Translations under genes and position numbers: made by a program
Notes under the pieces: model-generated
The model's input: only the letters and a program-made list of their open reading frames with translations
Told to the model about the DNA's origin: nothing
Database searches by the model: none
Assembly: GCA_046590705.1 (NCBI GenBank)
Contig: JBKJUK010000375.1
Coordinates: 1-32,008, forward strand
Reading direction: 5' to 3'
Source: JBKJUK01 sp046590705
GTDB taxonomy: Bacteria; Acidobacteriota; Thermoanaerobaculia; Gp7-AA8
Length of the DNA: 32,008 nt
Shown here: positions 17,694 to 25,124 of the stretch, one piece after another
How the letters are laid out: each line of letters starts with the position of its first letter
How positions within the stretch are numbered: the stretch's first letter is position 1

Positions 17694-17999
17694 CCCGATC
17701 GCGCCTGAGTACGTTCTCTTATCCACCCAGATTCTCCACGAACGCTCTGCACGATGTGGGTGGTACGTGCGCTGGCAGGTGAATATCTTCTTCACACATG
17801 ATCATTCATCTCATCGACGGCACTTACGAACTCTTCCGGCACTTCTACGGACTTTGTTCGAACTCTCGTGTACAGGTCTCCGCAGGTCGGCAAACTTACT
17901 CGCCATCCGAACATCGCAGAGAAGGGTGTTGCGTTTGAAACAGTCGCGGCGTCTACTGTTGCGGACGAGACATGACGGCCCGCAGGGAGATTCACTCCC
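17694..17999. other. Intergenic region upstream of the kinase gene, with a gene relic
   Basis: About 306 bases without an intact gene. The centre holds the start of a decayed exonuclease gene (17798-17938). A weak promoter-like pair, TTGCGT (17929-17934) and TCTACT (17952-17957) with 17 bp between, could serve the kinase gene but is far from consensus. No terminator with a T tract follows the cyclase gene. Confidence 0.5.
17798..17938 (+). pseudogene. Truncated start of a 5'-3' exonuclease (PIN-like) gene
   Basis: The frame from the ATG at 17798 encodes MIIHLIDGTYELFRHFYG. I recognise this as the N-terminal strand and first acidic motif (DGTYELFRHF) of the 5'-3' exonuclease N-terminal resolvase-like family. 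After about 18 residues the resemblance stops, and the frame ends after 46 codons, whereas intact members are several hundred residues. The other two plus frames do not continue the family. No clear ribosome site is present. I read it as a remnant left by deletion or recombination; a new short protein is the less likely alternative. Confidence 0.6.
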
Positions 18000-20900
18000 A
18001 TGACCGATGATTTTCCCGGAAACGAACGCTTCGACATTCGGCGTAGAGTCGGTGTCGGCGGCATGGGAGTCGTTTATGAGGCGTGGGACCGGCAGAATTC
18101 CATGCGGGTCGCCCTCAAGACGCTGCCCAACAGTGATCCGCGGCGCGTCTATCGCTTCAAGCAGGAATTTCGAAATCTCACCGGCCTTGTTCATCCGAAC
18201 CTCGCCACCCTCTACGAGCTCTTCGCGGTCGATGAGTCCTGGTTCTTCACCATGGAGTTCGTCGACGGGGTGGACCTGATCGATTACATCCGCGGCGAGC
18301 GTGACTCACCCATCCAGCAGGCCGAAGAGTCCTCCGCAGGCGACGAGACGCTGGTGCGGATCCCTGGCAGTGCACCTCCTGATTCCCTCGCGCCGCTCGC
18401 CGTCCATTGCCAGGCAATTCGGACAGACGAGCAGTTCGATCGGCTCCGCTCGACACTGCTGCAACTTTCGGCAGCGCTGGCGACGCTTCACGCCTCCGGC
18501 AAGCTTCATCGGGACATCAAACCGTCGAATGTGCTCGTCACCGCGGAGGGAAGAACGGTCCTGCTCGACTTCGGTCTGACCATCGATCTGAGCGAAGACG
18601 ACCAGGAGCGGATGATCTCCGGAACCGCCTCGTACATGGCACCGGAGCAGGCCGCAGGGCGCGCGCTGACTCCCGCGGCCGACTGGTACGCCATCGGAGT
18701 GATGATGTTCGAGGCGCTCACCGGAACACTCCCCTTCGACGGCTCGTCTGCTCAGGTGATGCATCAGAAGCAAACGATCGATCCGCCGAGGCCCAGGCAG
18801 CTCATGCCCGACATCGCTGATGACCTGGATGCGCTCTGCTACGCGATGATTCAGCGAAATCCGCTGCATCGTCCGCCTGGTGCCGAGATCGTGCGTGCGC
18901 TCGGCGGAGAAGAGACAGCTTCCCGCGCGATGGCGGCGAGCGAGGTTCCGCTGATTGGACGCGAAGCGCAGCTCGACAGCCTGCTCGAGGCCTTCAAGAG
19001 TGTGCGCGAGCGCAACAGCGTTGCGCTTTACGTGCACGGATCGTCAGGCGAGGGCAAAAGCTTTCTGGTCGATCGCTTCCTTCGGAAGATCAGCGACGGC
19101 TCCGGAGCCGTGGTCTTCGCCGGCCGCTGTTATGAAGCGGAGTCCGTTCCTTACAAGGCACTCGACAGTCTCATCGATTCGATGCGGCTTTACCTGATGC
19201 GGCATCCCGACCTCGCTGAACAGATCGTGCCGCGTGACATCGGCCCTCTCGTTCGGGTGTTCCCGGTGCTGAGCGACGTTCCAGCGTTCGCGTCGGTAGC
19301 TCCTACCCCCGCTCACTCCGGTGCTCAGGAGTTGCGCAGCCGAGCCAGCCGCGCGCTTCGAGAGCTTCTGGCCCGGCTTGGGGATCGCGTCCCCGTCGTG
19401 TTGTGCATCGACGACCTGCAGTGGGGTGATCTCGACAGTGGAATGATCATCTCTGAACTCCTGCGAGCTCCGGATCCGCCGGTGCTCCTTCTGATCGGGA
19501 TGTATCGCAGTGAGTACGAATCGACGAGTCCAATTCTCAGGCTGCTCCTGCAGCCTTCCGAGGAGTCGGGAGGCGCGGAGCGACGCGAGATCAGGCTGGG
19601 GCTGCTCTCACCGGAAGCGGGAGAGGCTCTCGCATCGAACATGCTGGCGGGTCACAGCGCCGATCGCGAAACGCTGGCCCGTTCGATCGCCAGCGAATCG
19701 GGGGGCATTCCGTACTTCATCCACGAGCTGGTTCGTTTCGTTCGCGGCGGATTCGAGCTCCCGCAGAACGAGAGCCTGTCGCTCGAGCAGGTACTTGCTC
19801 ACCGCTTCGCCGCGCTCCCTGATGCTGCGCGCCACCTGCTGGAGACGATCGTCGTAGCAGGTCAGCCCATCCGTCAACGGGACGCGTGGGAGGCTGCTGA
19901 TCTCGAGGGTGAGCAGCGTGGACTTCTCACCCTCCTTCGCAGCGAGCTGCTGATCCGCAGCACCGGAGCGGGCGATCGCGACGCCGTCGAACCGTACCAC
20001 GACCGTATCCGCGAGACGCTCGTTGCGCAGCTCCCGGCGGCTCGCAAGAAGGCGCACCACGCCCGCCTTGGGGAAACTCTGGAGCGATCCTCGGGCGCGA
20101 ACGCCGAAACACTGGCCGTTCATTTCCATTCCTCTGATGCGCTGGCGAAAGCTGCTGACTACTACGCCGTAGCGGCGAGTCAGTCGGCTGATGCACTCGC
20201 ATTCGATCGCGCCGTAAATCTCTACCGCCAATCCCTCGAGCTCCGCTCGCCCTCTGATCCCGACCTGCGCCACCTTCGCACTGCGCTCGCCGATGCTTTC
20301 GCCAATGCGGGCAGGGGAGCGGAAGCGGCGAGCGAATACCAGGCTCTGGTCGGTGGCGCTGCACCTCTCGAAGGGGTCGATCTCAGGCGCCGCGCCGCGT
20401 ATCAGTACTGCGTGAGCGGACACATCGTCGCGGGACGCGCTGCCGTTCGCGACCTTCTGAAGGATCACGGCATCCGTCTGCCGGAGAGCGGCGCCGCCAT
20501 CATCATCACGCTGCTCCGCAATCGTCTGCGACTCTGGTTTCGCCGTTACCAGTTCGATCGCCGGCCTGAGAACGAGATCGATCCTGCGCGGCTTAGCAAG
20601 ATCGACGTGGTCTGGTCCGCCGCTGCGGGGCTAAGCATGAACGACATCATCTGCGGAGCCGGACTCCAGACGCATGGCCTGCTCCTGGCGCTCGACTCCG
20701 GAGAGCTGTACCGGATCGCCCGCTCGATGTCATGGGAAGCCACTCACATGTCCAACCTTGGCAGCAGGGCATGGACGAAGACCGCGCTTCTTCTCGATCA
20801 GGCGGAGATGCTGGCGGCGGAATCGGGGCACGCGCACGCTGAGGGAATGGCAACCATGGCCCGCGGCATCGCGGAGTTCACAAGCGGTCGCTGGGCCACC

Positions 20901-21731
20901 GCTGTTCCGCTTCTGGATCGGGCCGACGAAATCTTTCGCGGCCGCTGCACCGGCGCCACCTGGGAGCTCGACACGGCCCATGCGTTCGCATTGTGGGCGC
21001 TGATCTACATGGGTGAATTTTCGGAGATGGGTCGACGCACCTCGCTCCTGCTACAGGAAGCGGAGGCGCGTGGGGATCGATATGCGTCGACCACGTTCGG
21101 CGCGTTCATGCATCCTCACGCGCTGCTCGCTGCTGATCAACCTGCTGCTGCGCGCGATTCGGTGGCGCGCTCGCGCGAGCAGTGGGCGTCGGGCGGCTTC
21201 TACCTTCAGGATCTCTGCGCGCTGATGACGGACGCGCTGATCGATACTTACGAAGGAGAGGGTCATCGCGGCTACGAACGATTCGAATCGCAATGGAAGA
21301 AGGTCAAGAGCTCACAACTCCTTCAGAGCCAGGCCATCCGGATGCTGACAATTCATTTCCGTGCTCGCGCAGCGCTGGCCGGAGCAGTGAGTGGCCGCCC
21401 CGCGCTCGCGCGCGTGGCCGCTGCCGACGCAAAGCGGCTGGCCAGCGAGAATGTCGCCTGGTGTGTCCCATACTCGACCGTGCTGTATGCAGGCGTCGCG
21501 CTGGTCGAGAATCGCGTCGATGAGGCCAAGCGGCTTCTTCGCGAATCTGCTGCCGGCTTCGACGAGGTCAACATGCGGAGTCACGCGGAATCGGCGCGCC
21601 TTCTACTCGGAGAGCTCGTCGGCGGTAGTGAAGGTTCCGCTCTGATCGAAGGTGCAGAAGCGTGGATGTCCTCCCGCGGAATCAAGAATCCACGAGCGAT
21701 GGCACGACTGCACATCGGCGCAGTTCGATGA
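18000..21731 (+). CDS. Ser/Thr protein kinase fused to AAA-type ATPase and TPR-like repeats
   Basis: A 1243-residue cytoplasmic signalling protein. The kinase domain (about 10-300) has the glycine loop GVGGMG (18-23), Lys40, HRDIKPSN with Asp172, and DFG with Asp190, plus APE in YMAPEQ, so it should be active. An insertion of about 45 residues (about 98-142) precedes the catalytic loop. The ATPase domain (about 315-560) begins with PLIGREAQLD and has Walker A GSSGEGKS (347-354) and Walker B VVLCIDDLQWGD (Asp471/472), the AAA_16/STAND-like type. The rest, to about 1240, is helical and TPR-like. No transmembrane segment is seen. Such proteins are thought to be large ligand- or partner-sensing switches; substrates are unknown. 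AGGGAG lies about 11 nt before the ATG. The stop overlaps the next gene's start (ATGA). Confidence 0.93.
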   Translation: MTDDFPGNERFDIRRRVGVGGMGVVYEAWDRQNSMRVALKTLPNSDPRRVYRFKQEFRNLTGLVHPNLATLYELFAVDESWFFTMEFVDGVDLIDYIRGERDSPIQQAEESSAGDETLVRIPGSAPPDSLAPLAVHCQAIRTDEQFDRLRSTLLQLSAALATLHASGKLHRDIKPSNVLVTAEGRTVLLDFGLTIDLSEDDQERMISGTASYMAPEQAAGRALTPAADWYAIGVMMFEALTGTLPFDGSSAQVMHQKQTIDPPRPRQLMPDIADDLDALCYAMIQRNPLHRPPGAEIVRALGGEETASRAMAASEVPLIGREAQLDSLLEAFKSVRERNSVALYVHGSSGEGKSFLVDRFLRKISDGSGAVVFAGRCYEAESVPYKALDSLIDSMRLYLMRHPDLAEQIVPRDIGPLVRVFPVLSDVPAFASVAPTPAHSGAQELRSRASRALRELLARLGDRVPVVLCIDDLQWGDLDSGMIISELLRAPDPPVLLLIGMYRSEYESTSPILRLLLQPSEESGGAERREIRLGLLSPEAGEALASNMLAGHSADRETLARSIASESGGIPYFIHELVRFVRGGFELPQNESLSLEQVLAHRFAALPDAARHLLETIVVAGQPIRQRDAWEAADLEGEQRGLLTLLRSELLIRSTGAGDRDAVEPYHDRIRETLVAQLPAARKKAHHARLGETLERSSGANAETLAVHFHSSDALAKAADYYAVAASQSADALAFDRAVNLYRQSLELRSPSDPDLRHLRTALADAFANAGRGAEAASEYQALVGGAAPLEGVDLRRRAAYQYCVSGHIVAGRAAVRDLLKDHGIRLPESGAAIIITLLRNRLRLWFRRYQFDRRPENEIDPARLSKIDVVWSAAAGLSMNDIICGAGLQTHGLLLALDSGELYRIARSMSWEATHMSNLGSRAWTKTALLLDQAEMLAAESGHAHAEGMATMARGIAEFTSGRWATAVPLLDRADEIFRGRCTGATWELDTAHAFALWALIYMGEFSEMGRRTSLLLQEAEARGDRYASTTFGAFMHPHALLAADQPAAARDSVARSREQWASGGFYLQDLCALMTDALIDTYEGEGHRGYERFESQWKKVKSSQLLQSQAIRMLTIHFRARAALAGAVSGRPALARVAAADAKRLASENVAWCVPYSTVLYAGVALVENRVDEAKRLLRESAAGFDEVNMRSHAESARLLLGELVGGSEGSALIEGAEAWMSSRGIKNPRAMARLHIGAVR

Positions 21732-22465
21732 GCGCGATCGCGCTCGTCGGTCGGTACCGCGCTGCGTGCGCAGTCGTCAGTCTCGATCGAGCGGAGGCCG
21801 CGTCGTTACTGACCAGCAACTGCACACTCGATCCCGCGCAGCCGCTCACGCCTGAGGGACGCCATCCCGCGATCATCCTCCTCGGCAGCCATCGGGATGT
21901 CGGATTCAAGGCGCTGCCGTTCATCCGTGTGAACTACCACGAAGCTCTCGTCTCCATCCCGTGGGTCCTCCCGAGCGGAGACGATGGTCACGGACCGTTC
22001 GCGCATGTCTGCCGCCTCTGGCTCAATCAACTCCTGCCGGTGATCGGCGGGTGGTTTTTTGGCTTTCCCAAACGGTGGAATCCGATCGAAGATCCTGCCG
22101 GCGGTTACCGCGTCAGTCGTCTCGTCGGAAAAGGGACGCTCATCGAGGCTGCATTTCGCGACGCAGGAGATTCAGCGGCTCCGTCGAGCTTTCCCCACTT
22201 CGCCGCAGTGCGCCCCATTTTTGAGCAGGCGTTCCTACAGCGCTTTCTACTGGTCGGCCCGACCTGCTATCTGCAGATGAACTTCCACCTCGAAAAGGCG
22301 ACGCTGCAGCCGATCGAAGCGTCGATCGTAATCGCGCGGGGAGTTTCCGGTGCGCTTCCTGCCGGCTCTTACGACGTCGCCCCGATCACGCAGCAGCCAC
22401 TTGGAGCATTCCGACTCGAACTGCCGTGGACACTGACGTGGCCCTCATCACGAAGACCGCGCTGA
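21728..22465 (+). CDS. Acetoacetate-decarboxylase-like protein
   Basis: A 245-residue protein. The frame is open further upstream, but the ATG at 21728 is preferred because it overlaps the kinase stop codon (ATGA) and starts the recognisable domain. The fold pattern fits the acetoacetate decarboxylase family: strands VNYHEALVSIPWV (68-80), then GGWFFGFPKRWNPI (107-120). The last resembles the family motif G(F/Y)PKK, in which the first Lys forms the Schiff base; here that is Lys115, with Arg116 in place of the second Lys. The Arg may change the lysine pKa effect known in the true enzyme, so decarboxylation of acetoacetate is not assured; other family members act on different beta-keto or aldol substrates. 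Coupling to a kinase is unusual. It may belong functionally with the two FAD oxidoreductases downstream, though 517 bp separate them. Confidence 0.75.
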   Translation: MSAIALVGRYRAACAVVSLDRAEAASLLTSNCTLDPAQPLTPEGRHPAIILLGSHRDVGFKALPFIRVNYHEALVSIPWVLPSGDDGHGPFAHVCRLWLNQLLPVIGGWFFGFPKRWNPIEDPAGGYRVSRLVGKGTLIEAAFRDAGDSAAPSSFPHFAAVRPIFEQAFLQRFLLVGPTCYLQMNFHLEKATLQPIEASIVIARGVSGALPAGSYDVAPITQQPLGAFRLELPWTLTWPSSRRPR

Positions 22466-22982
22466 CGCGGCGGTCGCGGTGGTATTCCACATCGTGCGTA
22501 TTCCGGGAGATCACTCGCCCCTCCCGCGCTCGCGATGACATCGCCTCGCGTCTGTTTTACATGAATGAACTGTTGAGCGACGCGAGTTCTGCTTTGCTCT
22601 CGAAGGCGCCGTCATCCCGAGCGGCGGCTGGGTGGGTGCGAGGGATCTACGCACAGGGACCGCGCTTTGAATGTCGAGCGCGACCCTATCGCGTAGATTC
22701 CTCAGTCGCAGCAGCAGTCTGGGCCCGCGAAAGGGAGTGGCGTGCTCCTTCGGAATGACGCCTGGGCCGCCGACAAATGCGATTCGCAAAGTCGCATAGA
22801 GCCTAGGAGTTCATAGAAGCATGCGCGGGTGGGTGTGAGGGGCCAGGGATCTCACAAAAAACGCACGATGTAACTTGTTTCGCCCAGCGTCCCAGAACAC
22901 CTTTCATTAGAAGTGCTCGCTGCGACGCCGCTCACGTTCCGAGTTAGACTTCGCGCTGTACCTACAATTTGTGAGGTGATGG
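22466..22982. other. Long intergenic region containing a palindromic repeat element
   Basis: These 517 bases hold no gene I can support. The centre is an inverted-repeat element (22611-22759). To its right are two short inverted repeats: ATGCGA/TCGCAT (22777-22797) and GTGAG/CTCAC just before an A run near 22855. A TACAAT hexamer at 22963-22968 is too close to the next start to be a normal -10. The promoter of the oxidoreductase pair is probably here but not identified. Confidence 0.5.
22611..22759. repeat. Dispersed-repeat-like palindromic element (about 149 bp)
   Basis: The left end GTCATCCCGAGCGG and the right end CTCCTTCGGAATGAC are imperfect inverted repeats of each other. Inside them GGATCTACGC (left) pairs with GCGTAGATTCC (right). 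Elements with GTCATCC(C/T)GAGC ... GGAATGAC ends and an inner GATCTACGC/GCGTAGAT pair are a familiar non-coding intergenic repeat type in many bacterial genomes. No transposase is encoded, and no second copy was seen in this window. Confidence 0.65.
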
Positions 22983-25124
22983 TTGAAGCGACGAATTGCC
23001 GTTCTCGGCGGCGGTTGCGGTTCGATGGCCGCGGTATGGGCATTGACGCAGCTCCCCGGGTGGGAGAACGACTATGAGATCACGGTCTACCAGATGGGCT
23101 GGCGGCTCGGGGGCAAAGGAGCCAGTGGCAGGGACGAGCAGAACTCGTGGCGCATTCTCGAGCATGGGCTCCACGTTTGGGGCGGCTTTTACGAGAACGC
23201 TTTCCGCGTCATGCAGGACTGCTACGCAGCGCTGCCGATCGACAGTGGCAACGCCCTTCCGACCTGGGACGAAGCATTTCGCAAACTGAGCACCGTAATT
23301 CTGCAGGAAGACATCGACGGCAGGAAGATCAACTGGCAGATCGATTTTCCTGAAAACGAAGACGTCCCCGGAACCGGAGGGGAGACTCCATCGCCATGGG
23401 CGTACGTGGAATTGATCCTCAACGAGGTTCGGCGCGCATTGCAGCATCACTCGCCACCCCCGATCGAAACGCCAGTGACCGATCGCGTGACAGCAGCGAT
23501 CGCCAGCGGTGAACACCCGCCGCACGAATCGATCATCAAACGGCTGTTCGGACATCACGACGACACCTCGCAGGCGGCTCCAGCTCCACCGTTGGATGAT
23601 CATCACCCGGTAGATCTCGTGAGTGCTGCATTGGTCCTGCATCAATCGATGCCTAACGATCCGAGGCAGCACCTCTCCGTGCAGCATGAGGATCTGCTGC
23701 ATCTCGTGGAGGAGGCAGTTACAACCTTCCACTCCGACGCAGAAAAAGTCGAAGAGAGCGACGGTTTGCGCCGCATCCGGCTCATGCTGGATCTGGCGAA
23801 AGCGACGGTCCGCGGGATCATCCGCAACGGAGTGCTCATCTACGGCTTCGAAGCGATCAACGATCGGGAATGGCGCGAATGGCTGCGACAGAACGGCGCG
23901 AACGAGACGACCGTCGACTCCTGCCTCGTGCGAGGCATCTACGATTACGTTTTCGGCTTCGTCAAGGGAATGCAGAATGATCGCTCGCTCGAGGCGGGGA
24001 CTGGGACCTACGGTGTCCTCCGCCTCTTCTTCACCTACAAGGGAGCGATGTTCTGGGAAATGCAGGCGGGGATGGGCGACATCGTCTTCGCTCCGCTCTA
24101 CCGCGTGCTGCGGGCGCGCGGAGTCCGATTCCGTTTCTTCAACAAGGTGACCAAGCTCGGCGTCGGCGCTGACGGAAAAGTCGACTCGATCGAAATGCTG
24201 CGTCAGGCCAACGTGGTCGGCGACAAGGAGTACGAGCCGCTGGTCATTGTCAACGGCGTTCATTCCTGGCCGGCGATGCCACGCTACGCACAACTCGTGG
24301 AAGGCGAAGAACTGCGAGAGAAAAAAACGGACCTCGAATCTTCGTGGGCAGACTGGAGCGGAACGCCGGTCACGCTCCAGCTCGGACGTGATTACGATGA
24401 CGTGGTGCTCGGCATCTCCATCGGGGCGCTGCCGGAGATCGCCGCAGAGGTGCGCGCCGTGAATCATCGGTTCGACGCCATGCTCGATCACGTTAAAACA
24501 GTGCAGACAGCGTCGATGCAGCTATGGCTGGATGCCGACGCTGAACGGCTGGGAGCTTCACTCATCCGCCGGTCAGCGACGGCTTGCACCGAGCCGATTT
24601 CCACCTGGTCCGACATGTCGTTTCTTCTGCGACGGGAACGCTGGTCCCCCGAGGCGCCGCCTCGCTACCTGGCGTACTTCTGTGGTGAGCTGGCAGATGC
24701 TCCGGAGGTTCCACCGTCGAGCGATCACGCATTCCCTGAGCGCATGCTGGCGGTCTACCGGAAGACCGCGCGCGAGTGGCTGGAAAAGAACACCGGCTCG
24801 ATCTGGCCGCGTGCCACGACGCAGGATGGGAAGTCTCTCGACTGGAGTCTGCTGCACGACCCGGAGAATCGCGAGGGAGCGGCGCGGCTCGACGCGCAGT
24901 TCTTCCGCGTCAACATCGATGCGACCGAGCGCTACGTCGCATCGTTCCCCGGCACGTCGCAATATCGTCTCCGCGCCGATCGCGCCGTCCTGCCGAACCT
25001 CTTCATCACCGGCGACTGGGTCTGGACACCGTTCAACGCCGGATGCGTCGAGGCAGCCGTGATGGCCGGAATGTATGCGGCACGCGTGATTAGCGGGCAG
25101 AACATAAGGATCGTCGGCGGATGA
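22983..25124 (+). CDS. FAD-dependent oxidoreductase, phytoene-desaturase/amine-oxidase-like (first of pair)
   Basis: A 713-residue flavoprotein. The N-terminal Rossmann motif RIAVLGGGCGSMAA (4-17) binds FAD; downstream are GGKGASGR and HGLHVWGGFYENAFRVM, blocks shared with desaturase/dehydroxylase-like members of the amine-oxidase superfamily. The C-terminal FAD contact (PNLFITGDWVWTPFNAGCVEAAVMAG) is complete. The protein is longer than a usual desaturase because of a His-rich, low-complexity insertion around residues 150-225. The start is TTG at 22983: an in-frame stop lies just upstream, and GAGGTGA sits a few bases before it. The ATG at 22979 is out of frame. The stop overlaps the next gene by 4 nt. 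The substrate cannot be predicted; a lipid, isoprenoid or pigment is likely from the superfamily. Confidence 0.82.
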   Translation: MKRRIAVLGGGCGSMAAVWALTQLPGWENDYEITVYQMGWRLGGKGASGRDEQNSWRILEHGLHVWGGFYENAFRVMQDCYAALPIDSGNALPTWDEAFRKLSTVILQEDIDGRKINWQIDFPENEDVPGTGGETPSPWAYVELILNEVRRALQHHSPPPIETPVTDRVTAAIASGEHPPHESIIKRLFGHHDDTSQAAPAPPLDDHHPVDLVSAALVLHQSMPNDPRQHLSVQHEDLLHLVEEAVTTFHSDAEKVEESDGLRRIRLMLDLAKATVRGIIRNGVLIYGFEAINDREWREWLRQNGANETTVDSCLVRGIYDYVFGFVKGMQNDRSLEAGTGTYGVLRLFFTYKGAMFWEMQAGMGDIVFAPLYRVLRARGVRFRFFNKVTKLGVGADGKVDSIEMLRQANVVGDKEYEPLVIVNGVHSWPAMPRYAQLVEGEELREKKTDLESSWADWSGTPVTLQLGRDYDDVVLGISIGALPEIAAEVRAVNHRFDAMLDHVKTVQTASMQLWLDADAERLGASLIRRSATACTEPISTWSDMSFLLRRERWSPEAPPRYLAYFCGELADAPEVPPSSDHAFPERMLAVYRKTAREWLEKNTGSIWPRATTQDGKSLDWSLLHDPENREGAARLDAQFFRVNIDATERYVASFPGTSQYRLRADRAVLPNLFITGDWVWTPFNAGCVEAAVMAGMYAARVISGQNIRIVGG

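Noticed and set aside
22426..22758. 110-codon plus-strand frame after the ADC-like gene
   Set aside because: It runs through the palindromic repeat element, has no ribosome site and shows no domain.
22962..24491. Open frame of 509 codons on the minus strand
   Set aside because: Antisense to the first FAD oxidoreductase, whose motifs are unmistakable; the minus frame shows no domain.
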